This document shows, in pieces, positions 10,714 through 42,750 of a stretch of DNA of 64,000 nucleotides. The stretch's first letter is position 1. The number at the start of each line of letters is the position of its first letter. A program made the position numbers and the translations under genes. The DNA lies in assembly GCA_033239005.1 (NCBI GenBank), contig BSQZ01000015.1:3264501-3328500 (forward strand), written 5' to 3'. The stretch comes from Lamellibrachia satsuma (taxonomy: Eukaryota; Annelida; Polychaeta; Sabellida; Siboglinidae). Under the pieces are notes generated by a model that searched no databases, was not told where the DNA came from, and saw only the letters and a list, made by a program, of their open reading frames with translations.

Positions 10714-11727
10714 GCGTTGATGTACTGCATTTATTTTTCAGTGACAGCTTTATAAACCTGGCAATTGATTGAATTTTCAGACAAAATGTAACAAGATATC
10801 TCATTATTCAGCTGTAATAATGTTGTGTACCTGCGACATGTGGACATATATAGCATTATGTTTGGTTGTTGAGGGCATTTGTTACTTTATAACACAACAT
10901 TTATGTTGGGAGGGGAGATTTTAGTGAGCTAAATATATTGATGTTATTATAAAAATTTTCTATAACGGCTTTGTGGGCTGTAGTGGTTATTGGCAGGGAT
11001 GACGTGATCACACCAAAACCTTCCTTTTAAGCTAAAAACCATTTCTCACCACAGAATGTAGATTACAGACATGTTTATTGATTTGTTTTTGTTGTTTAAA
11101 CATTTCAAACTGGCACAACAACTAAAACTGATCATCAAACTTGGAATAACGTAACAATGGCACTGACCAGTGACCAAACTACAAGACAAATTCCCAGAAA
11201 CAACCATACTGTTATGAGACGCAGGGCAAACATACAGAACAGTCAGGCCTTAACGGAAAGAGATTACAATCTGCATCAACACACTACACAACCTGCACTA
11301 CATCTACGTGCAAACCATTTCTTGTTTCATGACAAATAAATAATAATATAAATAACTTATTTTTAAATCTGACAAAAAGATGTAACACATTTTAAAAATC
11401 TGGCAGTTGTCTTGCTGAGCTGAGCTATCGTGCAGAACGAGCAATGAACTGTTTTAATTAATATTTCACCTAGTGTGCATATCCTCTATAAAGTTATCAC
11501 AAAAAACTTTCTGTAGATATATTAGCATAAGCCTTAGAACGAGTTAAGTGTGGTGTCAAGTGTGGTCCCTCTGCGGTATGTTTATCCGATGTTTGTCCTG
11601 TAAACTAAAATACTGCAGTGATGAAACTACTAACTGGGCGTCTCTTCAAACTGATGTTAACACCCATTGGTGCAGTCCTTCACAAGTGGTGCCTTTCCCA
11701 CTCGCGTTCAGTCCCACTCTTCCGTTA
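10714..11727. other. Intergenic and TMEM53 3' flank; nothing recognised
   Basis: No coding region or repeat family was recognised between the hAT-like element and the TMEM53 stop codon. It contains the 3' UTR of the minus-strand gene, but I found no poly(A) signal close to the stop. Confidence 0.5.
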
Positions 11728-13461
11728 TCATGCCTGCTCATTCCACTCCCCGCCCAGGCACATGTCCAGAAAGTCGTGACATTTCTTGGTGTACGTCTCA
11801 CGGTGCACGCAGAAATGTTGTACATGATCGCTGTCATCCCAGCAAATCGACTTCACATCTCGGCCGTTCTCTTGTCGATACTTGACGATCTCTGCGATGT
11901 CTTCAGACATTGTCCACTTATCTGCCTTGGAGTACAAGTAAAGCTGTGGCGCTTTGGACGGGTCATTCTTAATCATTTCGTGCAGGTTGTATTGTCGTAA
12001 TGGAGACCTGCGCAATTTGTCGAGGAAAAACATCCCCAGGAAATACATAATGTAGTATCCCCCTAAAAAGATCCTTGTAACTAACATCCTGTTTACTGCA
12101 AGTGTCATGGCTTCTTGGCATTCATTTAGAAGCTTGTATTTTGCAGGGCCACTGTCAAATATGCTTCCCTTGATCTTGATGTGCCAATATTTCTTGTCAC
12201 GGTGAACAAGTTCGGTCAGGTAGCTGTATATGTATGCACCTCCTTTGCTGAAAACATGCACGAAGAGTGGATTGCCTTCAAGATTGAGATCAATAAGCAG
12301 CTCGAGAAGTTTGGTTGCAGCTGGCTTCAACATCGTAGGTCGATAGAGGATGGTGTCTGTTGATGCCGTGTAGCGAATAGTTATACAGCTGTAACAAAAA
12401 AACGTAACCATTATTGTCAAACAGGACAGTGTACAAGTGTGTCTGCTTAAAGGGGTATTGTGAACTGGTTACTTTTAAAGATACTATTTGGCTAATTAGA
12501 AGACTATACATAGATGATGGAAGGCAATTGAATAGCTGAGAATGTTAAAGATGTGACAGAACAAGAAGACTAGTAGATGTACATTTTGTTATTCATGACT
12601 GATATTAGCCTGATATTTATGGACTTGGCTGGCGAAGTTCTGTGAAAGACAGTAAACAATTCACTGCTGACCGAAGAGCAATTTAGTGGAGATAATAATG
12701 TGATTGTTTGGATGAATGATTTTTGTTAAAACAAATCAAATGTTCTGCTAAACCATGTTCTGTTCATTTGTAAGTCTTGTATCTACATGTATTGTACAGT
12801 TGAGTTGCCTAACTTCGTGCAACTTGTCGTTTGCATATTCCAAAACATATTAACCAGTGGCAATCAAACTAAGTGAACATTTACACAATCCCAAGAGTGG
12901 CAAGACCATGTTCAACTTCAAGTTGTCACGGAATTAGGTTATGCCCGAAGAAAGGACAAGTAACGGCTTAACTATAATTGTAACAGCATTTAACTACACT
13001 TAATGCGTCTTTAATGCCAATATTAGGTACCTTTTACTGTCATACATCTCGCTGTACTTTGCAAGTTGTTGGTCACTACACCCGGACCAACCTAACACGA
13101 TGACAACTGGCTCCTTCGAGAGATGTTGTTGTAGTTCAATATCTAATTCGTCAGTTCTTTCATTCGGTGCTTCGCGTTCGTCTTCGCCGCCGAACAGATC
13201 CCCGGAGATACCGTCATTGTGTGACAGATCGGATGGATATGGTGATGGGAAAGTTATGTGATATTCCAGTTCCCCATCCTGATCTTCCTGTTGTGCCATA
13301 TCGGTGTCGCCGACGGGACACTGTCCGTCACCGTCGTTGGTCCCCGATGCCGATGGTGGTATGTTGTTTAGTTTTTGATTGTGAACAATCGTAGTTGACT
13401 CCGAGGCATCATGCCAAATTGACATCACGTATGGCGCTATTCTTGTTGCAAAATAGACCAA
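11728..13461 (-). CDS. TMEM53: TMEM53 orthologue (DUF829, alpha/beta-hydrolase-fold membrane protein)
   Basis: There are two coding exons on the minus strand: 13461-13031 (donor GTACCT) and 12388-11728 (acceptor TTTTGTTACAG), joined in phase through a split serine codon to give 363 residues. The first about 110 residues are acidic and unlike mammalian TMEM53. The conserved part begins VVIVLGWSGCSDQQLAKYS (human relatives have GWGGCKDKNLAKYS), then CITIRYTAS and VHVFSKGG, whose serine (about 191) occupies the hydrolase nucleophile position. Next come the FDSGP motif, one hydrophobic segment (about 246-266), PQLYLYSKAD and a C-terminal DHVQHF histidine. In mammals TMEM53 is a nuclear-envelope/ER membrane protein reported to restrain BMP-SMAD signalling; an enzyme activity is not established. 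A start at Met13 (13425) is also possible. It is divergently transcribed from ARMH1 about 7.2 kb away. Confidence 0.93.
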
Positions 13462-14119
13462 ATAAATTCAGTTGCAACGCTAACACAACAGCTATATAAA
13501 CTGTTTTTTTTTATATTTACTAATTATAAGAAATAATATATTACTGTAAAACTCGCTGGAATAATCTCCCAGTGATCCAAGCCAAATTGATTAACTACTA
13601 ATTAAAAACAAAGTTGTACAGCCTAGATTAATTCTGTTCAGAATAGCTTGTTTATATTATACATACGCGTTAGAACCGTAGAGGGAGGTTCTATGGGCCT
13701 GGACTCCAATACTTTCAGATGGTATAATGTTTAATATATGGTGCCCCCTCCCCAATATGCTCACAGAAGCCAAATTTGGTTCCCCAAATTTATCAGCTTC
13801 CGACACCACTGTTATATAAAATACCAATATAACAATAGGAACTGGAAGAAGATCTGATCACTGAGGAGCCAGTCGGGATCCAACAAACAAGACCATACTA
13901 AGGAGTTACTGTCATCATGTTAATTTTGTAGATGTACTTAGATACATAACATGCATATATGCTAATGAAAAAAAACAAATTGACATATGTTCCTATATAA
14001 TAAACGCACTACAATCCACAGATGCTCGAAAAACTGAGAGTTTTGCAGACACTCGTCACACATATATGACAATTTTATTAATTGTTTCTTCCCAGCAAAA
14101 GGCAAATTATCTTCAGTCC
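13462..14119. other. TMEM53 upstream region; nothing recognised
   Basis: This is the 5' flank of the minus-strand TMEM53 gene. No TATA box, CpG-rich block or repeat family was recognised. Confidence 0.4.
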
Positions 14120-14457
14120 AGTGGGGCGCGATAGCATACCGGTTAGAAGGCCGGACTCTCAATCGAGAGAACCTGGTTTCAAATCCCACTGCGGTTTCTT
14201 CGAACCTTTGGCAAGTTTGATCACCCCACGTTGCCACAGTTCACTCAGCTGTATAAATGAGTACCTGGCAATACAGACAGTGGTGGATATGTGAACGAAT
14301 AGCCTTCGCGCAGCAATTGCAGAGTGGCTAAATACTTCCCAAAGAAGTTGAGATGGCCTTGGAATGAACAGGTCTGCCAGGGGGTGAAGTGTAAAGCGCT
14401 TTGAGCAGTCCTATGGACCGGATACCGCTCTATATAAGAACGTACCTTTACCTTTAT
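14120..14457 (+). mobile_element. tRNA-derived SINE, family 1
   Basis: The head resembles a tRNA gene: GATAGCATACCGGTTAGAAG as an A-box region and GGTTTCAAATCC as a B box. The body contains CTCAGCTGTATAAATGAGTA, and the tail GTGAAGTGTAAAGCGC followed by CCGCTCTATATAAGAACG. Diverged copies of the same body and tail lie at about 34715-35025 and 36788-37080. The tail resembles the widely shared 3' domain of metazoan SINEs; that assignment is inference. Confidence 0.8.
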
Positions 14458-14879
14458 ATATGATGCCTGTAGCTCGACCATACATGCATCGCATTGAAGT
14501 GTCCAAAGGTGTATTATAAGGCCGGTTACATGGCAGGTACAACAAACGTTTACATTATATAAAATTATATAAAATTGTCTTCCATAAAGCGGGTTTGGCC
14601 TTAATTCATTGCATGGAGGACCATAACAAAATATTGTTGCACAGCAGCCACATGACTGTAAGTAGCGTGAACTTCTATGTTCAAGGTGAGTGCGAAAGGG
14701 GGCATACCAGTTTCAACCAAACAACATTTATTTTGGAGCTCAGAAATGCATTCAGAATGGTGTTCTGGTCTATTTTTTAATCATAGGCTAGTGCCAGGGG
14801 CATTTTACAAGCTGCATGGGGCATCAAGGCTGCAAGGGACACTACATTTGTTTATATAAAGAGATACACGTTTTTGCAA

Positions 14880-15333
14880 CAATGAAGTGACAGCCTACAC
14901 ACTTTTGCCAGACATTAGTTATAAAGAACGCCTAAAAGAATGTGGTTTAACAACCCTAGAGACAATTAAGGAGGTTAACGTGAGATCAAACTGATGTTTT
15001 TGCATATTAGATGGGTATGACAATATTGAGAAAAATATTTTTTTCTCACTCAAGAAAGATAGTAGAACTTGAGGATATGAAGTAACATTAGTGAAGGATC
15101 AGTGTAGATTGGATATCAGGAAGTACTCTTTCTCAGAGATGACAATAAATGAATGGAACATATTATCTACAGGTTGTGTTACTGCTAGCAGCATAAACAT
15201 GTTTAAAACAAGGTTGACACATAATTATATCAGGAAAGCGGATTAAACATAGATGAAAAATGTTGGCATCTCGATAAGTCAATGACCTCCTTGTTCACTT
15301 GTCATCTGAGCCTTGTTCAATCTTGTCAGATAT
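14880..15333 (+). mobile_element. Old LINE-A 3' fragment
   Basis: Similar to the LINE-A 3' end (about 10190-10640): the same order of words, including TTAGTTATAAAGAACGCC, GGAAGTACTCTTTCTCAGAG and TCTCGATAAGTCAATG, with many stops and small gaps. It is 5'-truncated, as is usual for LINEs, and more diverged than the copy at 59815-59990. Confidence 0.75.
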
Positions 15334-17084
15334 TACTTGTGGACATCAATGATGCTTCTGGAATCGTTACTGGAGGTAATGCCTGTATGTTTCTGTCACG
15401 CTCTCCCATTCGATCGTTTCTAAACACATTAGCCAATCACAGTGAGTTTTATAAACCCAGTCGCGAGGCGCAGTAAATGTCATGACAACCAAAATGCTTT
15501 TAATCAGATCTAATTTATAAGGCACATACGTTGTTTTTCAGTATTGGTATATGTGAATTATCAGGATATGCTCTTACAGGTACGACGGAATTAATTTGAT
15601 ACAACATTAAATAAAATTATCTAAATAAAATTACGTGACTAACAAATATTCCCAATGGGATACTTGGCGCGGTTGTTGGGCGATATTATAGTATGTATAT
15701 GATTTAAAAGTCGTTACGGTATATATGTGAAACAGCATTATTTCATTTTTTTTATTTTTGGTTTACATCCTACTATTGGTTGAAGTGTTTGACCGTTACC
15801 GACATTGTCAATTTATTTAAATTTTTAGGCTGTTCCTGGGTTTAAGCAGGAAGTGACGTGGAATTAGTGGAAGATAGAATCTCAAAGATGATGGCAATAT
15901 TGTGTAAAGGAATTATAGACGTTATGTCCCAAGGGCCAAGACCAAGTCGCTTAATTATGTCACAAATCGCTTAATGTCACAAACTGTGGATGATATGTCT
16001 CAAAAAGGAGCGTTATGTCACAAAAAGACGATTTGTATTAAATAATTATAAATGTCATGGTTATGCTTAAAAGTCGTTGTTCTGGTCAAATATATGTGTA
16101 TTAAGCTTTCTGGCAACATATCCTATCTCTGCGGACGTCCGAAATCATGGCCGCCATCGTTTCAAATGTCAGTGTTCTTGTCATTCGCCAGGTGGCGCCA
16201 CTGCACCCGAACTGCCAACTTGAGCTTGCATGCCCAGAATAATAAGTTACTTCGTGTAATTGTGCACATGTGCGTACGTAAAGCTATTGTTGTTGTTGTA
16301 TTGTAATTCAACTTGCACATAGTCATATACAGTATATTCAGGGTCATTCCATGTGAAATCAATCAATGACAATGGTAAAAAAGTCTCAGAATTTACTTAC
16401 ATTTTAACCAATGAATAACTGGCAATATTAGAGCACTTATGCAAAGCCAAAAGAAGTATTTACATGCAAATTATGTCTGTATATTGGCCTATAATGTGAA
16501 CAAGGCCTATAATGTGAACTTGAGTAGTTTACAAGCTACATTTCTTGAATATGTAGATATATTGGTACAGATGATCTACCAGTAAGCAAAATTCAAGAAA
16601 GATAGGTAGAAGGACAATGGGTGTACTGGGTGCATGAAAAAGGAAATGTAGCATGTTAACTTTGTTCCCATCATAGACATAGGGCATTACATACATGATT
16701 TGCACGTAAATGCTGAACTTTTTGCAGACATGCTCTTTGTCATTGGTTCGAATATAAGTAAATTATGAAACATCAACTTTTTTATTTCCTGAAAATTGGT
16801 TGATTTGACACATAATTACCCTTTGGTCAAGCTTGTTGTCCATGTTTAATGTTTATTAATTTACATAGCCCCAAATCTATACAACAGTATTCTTTGGTGC
16901 TGAACAAAATAATAATTAAAATACAAAAATAATAATATTCTAGAAAACAATTATGGTTGTAGTATAAACAGATATATATATATAAAATGTAGATAATTAT
17001 ATCATATGGTGCTATAAATAATATAATTATTACATAAACAAAAACTAACATCGTTAACACATCATAAATCTTTGGGTAGCGCAT
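15334..17084. other. Intergenic; nothing recognised
   Basis: No gene or transposon was identified. A cluster of short ATGTCNCAAA-type words lies at about 15920-16025 (for example TTATGTCACAAA), with no known meaning. Confidence 0.4.
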
Positions 17085-18560
17085 TCAACAAATTTTGTAT
17101 ATAAAAAAATATAAAATAAAATAAATTTTGGTGCAAAGACTTTGAAAGCAATCTCCCAGTGTCTTTTGCTTTGTCCTTGACACATTTAGTGTAAGTGCAT
17201 CACAAGATCTTAGTCCATGCAGTGTGTTGAAAGTCAATAGGCACACCTTGTACTTGATGTGGAACTCACCTGGCGACCAGTGGAGTCGTTTGAATGTTGG
17301 AGTTATGTGCTCATTCTTGCCAACTCTGCACAACACTCTGGTTGCAGTGTTTTTTTGTCATTTGTAGCTTCTTGATAATTTATATATATTATATATTTAT
17401 AAATGTATTTGGGCAGTCTAGTCAGTAGAATAATACAGTAATCAATATGATTATGCACTGGAATATGAATTAGCTGCTCTGCACTTTGGCGATGGAGATA
17501 CTTCCTTATCTTGCTGATGTTATAAAGTTGTGGATATGCCACCCAACATTTCATCTAGATTTTTTTCTCCATTGACATGTGCTTATCAACGTAAGCTCCC
17601 AAATTACACACACACAGTATGTTGCTTGGACTACACTGTCACCGATATTGATTGATGTGTTGGTGCATTTTGCTACTTGTTGTGTACTCATCAAGATGTA
17701 CTCAGTCTTGGCATCGTTCATTTTTAGTTTTCTGCTTAGCATCCAATGTCTGATGTCACTAATACAGTGCTCCATTGACTCACATTCACTATTGATAGAA
17801 TCCGGGTAGATGCCACAATACACTTGATGATCATCAGCCCTTGTACTCTGTGATGTACTCTGTGAATTCAATGGGACCCAGATATGACCCTAGTGGTACT
17901 CCTTGGTTGAGCTCAAACTGGTCAAATACCATGCCATTAATGACAACACATTGCGATCTTGATTGCAGATAAGAGGAAAACCAATTTAATGTGGTGCCTG
18001 ATAAAAGAACAGTTCATGGGTTGAGCAAAAGTTCATAGTCCATGGTATCAAATACAGCAGACAATTTGATCAGAACCATTTGTGTTGCTTTCTGTTGGTC
18101 CATATTAAGAAGGATATCTGATGGAACCTTAACAAGAGCAGTTTAAATAGAATACCCTGCACTGTAGGCAGACTGACAAAGTGGCAATGGAAATCCGCAT
18201 TCTGAATGATGACAACGCTGGTTTACAACAGCCCGCTCAGTTAATTTGGACACAAACTGAAGATTTGACATAACGGGTGATAATTGTTATGAATTGGATC
18301 CAGTCCTGTTTTTTCCAACAGCGGCACAACAAGAGCAGTCTTCCACTCGTGGGGACATTCCCAGTTGCCATGTACAAGACTGTATTTGGTCACAACAAGA
18401 GCAGTCTTCCACTCGTAGGGACATTCCCAGTTGCCATGTACAAGGCTGTATTCGGTCACAACAAGAGCAGTCTTCCACTCGTGGGGACATTCCCAGTTGC
18501 CATGTACAAGGCTGTATTTGGTCACAACAATGATTGTAAGACAACTCTGTATCCCCGGAA
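17085..18560 (-). mobile_element. Degenerate CR1/L2-like LINE (family LINE-D)
   Basis: Minus-strand frames contain, in order, GNWECPHEWKTALVVPLLEK (about 18500-18330), RADDHQVYCGIYPDS (motif C region, about 17840), KTEYILMSTQQ, KIRKYLHRQSAEQLIH and HITPTFKRLHW (about 17300). The same words occur in the better-preserved copy at 43780-46460, so the two belong to one family. Many frameshifts and stops break it. Confidence 0.8.
18325..18530. repeat. 66-base tandem triplication inside a LINE coding region
   Basis: Three copies start with AAGAGCAGTCTTCCACTCGT at about 18331, 18397 and 18463, exactly 66 bases apart. On the minus strand each adds the same 22 residues (HGNWECPHEWKTALVV and flanks) in frame. 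The single-copy equivalent is present in the related LINE near 44900. Confidence 0.9.
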
Positions 18561-18597
18561 AACCATTGATCCAATTTGTTGACATATTACTTAACAA

Positions 18598-20683
18598 TAT
18601 AAGGCTGAAATGTCAGTCAAGTAACACATTTTAGATAAAATAAATTGTAATTGTAAATATTACTGTTAATGGGAAAAGGTGATTTGTGTAATAATTGATT
18701 ATCATGCATGCTAAGAGGCTGGTTTGATGTAGTAATTAAAGTTGTATTTCTGTTCAGCACACCATTGTGAGGTACACCATTGTGAGGTACACCACTGTGA
18801 GGTACACCCTGTACTAATTATTACACAACCCAGCAATGTATACCCAAATATCAACAAGATATAGTTCCCACACAGGCAGTTAATTTCTACAGTCTGATAA
18901 TATATTGTGTACCATTTTTTATATGATATCATAAAGTACTTAATCATATAAACATAATTACCTCTCAAGAAACTTAGTTTTCATTGTGTATATTTCAACT
19001 GCATCTCACAGTCTTCTTCAGCAGACTGAATCATAAACTAAAAAAATAGCCATGTGTATAAAAGTGACGCCACCTAGTGGAAATAAATGGTATCTAATAG
19101 AGATGGCCGCATGCTACTTAGTGTCCAGGTCCACACTTGGTTTGGCATGATAACATACAAGTAGGGGTGACACTTGTTGATTTGTATCTTGCAATGTCAT
19201 AACTTTCCTGGTCTTGTAGACAAGAGGTTTGGATTTGAAAATCTTGGGACAATAAATATGGTCTGTGTATGATAAAAACAATAGCTGGGGTAAAACATAT
19301 AGTAGTAAGTAGTAGAAATAATAGTAGTAGACCATTAACAAAACAATAACATAAAGTACAATCATATACCTACATACATACATATAGCCACCCTCAGTAC
19401 TTTGTATGCTAGATTATATATATATATATATATATTAAACTTTATAAATTACTTACACAAATTATGCTGTTTCTTTTTCTGGACTAACATTATAGTTGTC
19501 AATTATGTATGTTTTTATACCTTGTTACAATGTATTTTGGAGAATCAAAGACTATTGGAAGGAAGAATTGTTGGGAACATACACAAATAATTGTAAATAC
19601 TAATTAATGTACATTTCATTTTAGACTTTTATATGAAGCAATTCGGTATGATGAAGTTGACCTTTTTGTGTGTGATAATTTCCTCCGATGAGTCATTATT
19701 ATGTTGCAGTTAAAAAAATATGAATGTTTAATGTCTAAACATTACACAAAACCATAATGACACAGGGTTAATTCTTACATAGGGTAGATTCTGAAACATG
19801 CACAGACATGGGATTTTTTAAACTTTGCTGTCTGTTTCTCCTAGTGGCAGCCAAGACTTTAATTGTTTATTACCCATTTAACTGCATTTATATGAATAGT
19901 ATGAAGGATTGTTGTCTGTGTATTCATCTGCTGTTGTACTTAACCCAGATTTTTCCCACTCTTTTGTCTTCACTTATACAGCAATTACTTCTGGTCAGTA
20001 TCTTGAAAAACAACCATCCAAAGGCTTGAGAAGTTTTAGGAGTTTCAGCCGATATAATCCATGCTCATAAAAATAACCAGGATTTCCTTTCTCATTCGAA
20101 ATGCAATACTACGACAGTTAGAGTGTAAACACCATCAGTTATCTGTGACAGTGAGGAGGTGGCATGCATGGTGGCCTGGAGGAATTTCTGATAAGCCGCT
20201 ATTACATTGATGCATTAGAAGTCCCAGAATTATCAGCTGATATGGTATTGCGGCTGAATTTGCTGAGTGAGTGTGTATTTTTTCTCACATTTCAGGTGCA
20301 GTGGTAGAAGTCTGATAAATGTAGTATTCGTGGAATGCCAGGAAGTCGTCTGCCACTGTGAAGCGTTTTGTGTTTTGGACGCCTCCTCGGCACCAGAGCC
20401 CATTAGCCCATGATACTGGGATGCCAGAAAATTAACAGCTCAGTATAAATAGCAGCACTGTATTTTAGGCGGCTACTGTGATGTAGTGGTGCCACAGATT
20501 GTATTTCTTTGAAGCGTTGCAGTCGTTGCGTTCTTTAGCGAAGCGGAACAGTGTATAGTGGCTGCAGGAGAGAGCATAAATACCAGTGCAGCACAACTTG
20601 GTGAATCAAAACTGCTCCTACGTCAACCAAACAACTTTTAGTGCATCATTTTGTGAATATTTTGTATTATAAACAACCTGAAA
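18598..20683. other. Intergenic and ARMH1 upstream region
   Basis: This contains a 17-base short tandem repeat (GAGGTACACCATTGT, about four copies, 18757-18812) and a TA run at about 19417-19435. A sequence beginning AAACATAATTACCTCTCAAG at about 18952 recurs at about 37431. ARMH1 5' UTR sequence should lie just before 20684, but no TATA box was identified. Confidence 0.45.
19069..19080 (-). promoter_or_regulatory. CTCF-like motif between TMEM53 and ARMH1 (weak)
   Basis: GCCACCTAGTGG fits the reverse complement of the animal CTCF core at every position of GCCMYCTRSTGG. One-mismatch matches lie at 4197-4208 and 40434-40445. A short degenerate motif like this occurs by chance fairly often, so this is only suggestive. 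Confidence 0.25.
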
Positions 20684-39703
<19,020 letters not shown>

Positions 39704-39759
39704 GCCGGCCTCAAGCTGTCCAAAGTGAAATGTTGTTCTAGGTCTGATGTCAGCGATGC

Positions 39760-39765
39760 AATAAA
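39760..39765 (+). terminator. Poly(A) signal of ARMH1
   Basis: A canonical AATAAA lies 57 bases after the TGA of the final ARMH1 exon. The cleavage site should lie 10-30 bases downstream. Confidence 0.75.
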
Positions 39766-41098
39766 GCTGCATTCTTGAATAATTTCTTGTACATATTTAA
39801 TACAGCTTTGTGCCAAATGGCAGATGGATTATTTTGTGTGTTACATGTTTGTTTTAATTGTAAAATAATGTAATTGACTGCAATACGGTGTCGTGCTAAA
39901 ATTTATCCGCCGTCAAATATTATCCGCTTGCACACATAGTGCGTGCGTGCGTGCGTGTGTGTGCGTCCTCCTTGCCCCTCCCTAGCAGACGCACATGTAC
40001 ATGTTTGCATGAACATTTTTTTGGCACGACAACAGTATTAGTTTCACATGTGCCAATGCTCCCATTTTTGTGAGAGAATCGCATTTTTGTAACTTGGCAA
40101 ATTTGTAGTCTCTACTCGTAGTCGTAAACTTCCAGTTTTTTCTGATTGCACAATTGACCAAATTCTGCATATTTTATCACACAAATCTGTCAAATGGGAG
40201 AGAAGATGGCCATAAAATCGTAGAGCTGTCGATTCAGTGTAACGGATATTATTGTAATACATGCCTATACAAGTAGTTATCGTACATTTACAGCAACAAA
40301 GGACTGCGGTCCCTCCATGATTTTATGGCATTCTTCTTTACCATACCACTTATAATTGTATATATGAACAAGCAGCTATAACGGTAATAACAGTCCCTTA
40401 TGACTTCGCAATCACCGATTAGCGTTTAGTGGCGCCATCTGCTGATTAAAGTGTATATATTCTTCCTAATTTATGTGACGCAGTATATATATATATGTCA
40501 CTTGAATTGGAACAATGTTAGTGTATTTACTTTTCTTGTGAATATTAAATTAGTTACGTTTATTGTAAAGAATTGCTAGATACTGTTATAATGTTGGCTT
40601 TGATATAACGCGATATTCAGCCAACTGTTGCGTAGTACTTTCATGTAGGTCCAGTCTTCACGTTTGGTGTTGCAATCAGTCCATGACATTGGGTCCAATG
40701 GGCTGGTGCGACTTAGTATATGGAATGTATATGGCTACTTCACAAATTCCACTTTCTGTATCAGTATCAGCTGTCGAGGAACTGCATATAATTAAACAAC
40801 AATTTAAATACAAGTTTTGTTCACTTGCTCATTATTAGCTACTTGTGTTTGTTTAGCCGCAGATGAAAACCAAGTTCGGCATTGTTGAATGCCTATTATG
40901 TCAGCAGCATAATAAATTATGTAATACAGCCACATGCGCACGCATACACACACGCCCACATACACACATTGTCCGTTGCCAGCACTGCCGTTTTGTAACA
41001 TTATGTCAACATAACAAAACGGAGTCCCTATGCATAATGTCACACAAGACGCGATGTAGTTCCACATGGCTATCACCAGTGTTCTATACCTGTGCTGA
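39766..41098. other. ARMH1 downstream flank; nothing coding
   Basis: A short (GTGC)n/(GT)n run is present at 39940-39965 and a CTCF-like 11/12 match (GCCATCTGCTGA) at 40434-40445. No exon or transposon protein was recognised. Confidence 0.45.
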
Positions 41099-41325
41099 AA
41101 AGTTGGTGATCAGTTTGACCATCAACTTTGTAAAGTTGAAGGTCCCATCAAAAGTTGGTGGTCAGTTGGACCTTTAACTTTGTACAGTTGAAGGTCCCAT
41201 CAGTTGGACCTTCAACTTTGTAAAGTTGGTGGTCAGTTGGACCTTCAACTTTGTAAAGTTGGTGGTCAGTTGGACCTTCAACTTTGTAAAGTTGGTGGTC
41301 CCACTCAATAGTTGGTGGTCCACGT
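41099..41325. repeat. 33-base-type tandem repeat with palindromic cores
   Basis: Imperfect copies of a unit containing GTTGGACCTTCAACTTTGTA and AAGTTGGTGGTCA. Each has the inverted pair AACTTT-GT-AAAGTT, so a single strand could fold into serial hairpins. Confidence 0.85.
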
Positions 41326-41369
41326 ATTAACATAAAAAATCATGCCAGCGACACTAAGCGCTTCATGTC

Positions 41370-42750
41370 AATATATGTAATGTACATGTGCAGGCACACA
41401 GCTACAACAATACAGCCAAATTTGTTTCTCTAGCGGGACACCACATGATATATTTAACAAGTTAGAGTGGAATCCATCAAAACAGATAAATTGTGATCTA
41501 TTTGATAAATAACTTATTATCCAATTATGTGCCACACCTCTAATACCATAGAACTCAATTTTTTCACAAAGCAATTTATGATCAACTGTATCAAAAGCTT
41601 TTCTAAGTCAATGAAAACACCCATTGTGTGAATTTTGCTATCTAGAGATGTAGTTAGGGCATATTTTCATGAAATCCATATTGACTCGGATTAATGACCT
41701 TATATTTGTCCACAAATGCACTTAGCTTAAAAAGAAAATTGCAGCAGTAATGAGATTGGGAAAACCCCAGTTTTTAAAGATGTATTAAAAACATGGGTCA
41801 GTGGTTTAATAATTGTGGTAATTACACGTTTGACAATATTTATACTAAGACCATCTGAATCAGTTGAGCTTTTGTTTTTGCAGCTTTCAACAACCTTGTG
41901 AACTTCGTTTTCATCAACTGGTGACAAAAACATGCAGTTGTTATTTATATTTTTAAGTAATCAAATACAGATGAATTAAGTGGAGTTGTAATGTTTTTAG
42001 CAAGGTCTGGACCTACATTTGTAAAGAATTCATTAAACATGCTGGCAATATTTTCTTTATTTCCAACGAATTTATCGTTGTTGATCAAATGTTCGGGGTA
42101 TTCATGTTTCTTCTGCACTTTACCCATAATTGTTCGTAATACCCTCTATGTGCCTGCAATATTGTTTTTTTTGCTCCAACAATAATGCACAGTAATATTT
42201 CATTTTTGCACACCTCAGAACAGCTGTCAGTGTTTTTATATAATGTATATCTGTTTTCTGTTGTAACTGTTTTGTGTTTTAGGAATAACCGATACAAGTT
42301 ATTTTTTGTGGCAAGCATTTACTAGACTACTTGTTAGCCATGGTTTCTATGGTTCATGTCGGATAGTATTCACATTGACCCCTTTCACAGGGCAACATTT
42401 ATCAAAAATACATGTAAAATCAGAAATAAAAGTATCATATGCTTCATTGACATTATAGTGTTGTTCAATATCTGTTGTAAATATATTATCAATGAGGGTT
42501 GTAGTAGTGCATGTAATTATGGTAGGCTTAGTTATGAGCGGATACAATCCTATGCCATACATTAAATCTAGGAAATGTCTCGCACTGTCTTGTGACTCAT
42601 GTTGCAACAAGTTTATGTTGAAGTCACCACATACAAACATTGTTTTATTGTTGCGGTTATTGTTTAAAATTGTCTCAAGACTGTCACAAAATGTTGATAA
42701 CCTTTGTCCTGGTGCTCTGTATACACAGCTTATCAACATATTATTATAAT
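41370..42750 (-). mobile_element. CR1/Jockey-like LINE, internally deleted (LINE-E)
   Basis: Minus-strand frames give an endonuclease segment (ISCVYRAPG, then VCGDFNINLL and LIDNIFTT; 42740-42440). It jumps directly to DTFISDFTCIFDKCCPVK, so the end of the endonuclease domain appears deleted. Then come the linker (NIASMFNEFFTNVGPDLAKN, near 42030), the palm approach (VHKVVESCKNKSSTDSDGLS, about 41860) and RT motif-B remnants (ISCGVPL, about 41445). Several frameshifts are present, and the 3' part with motif C is missing. Confidence 0.8.

Noticed and set aside
11548..12000. Plus-strand 150-residue frame over TMEM53
   Set aside because: It is the antisense shadow of the second TMEM53 exon, whose minus-strand product matches the family.
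14130..14200. tRNA gene
   Set aside because: A- and B-box-like sequences are present, but the acceptor halves do not pair and the rest matches two other dispersed copies, so it is a SINE head. The same reasoning applies at 32612.
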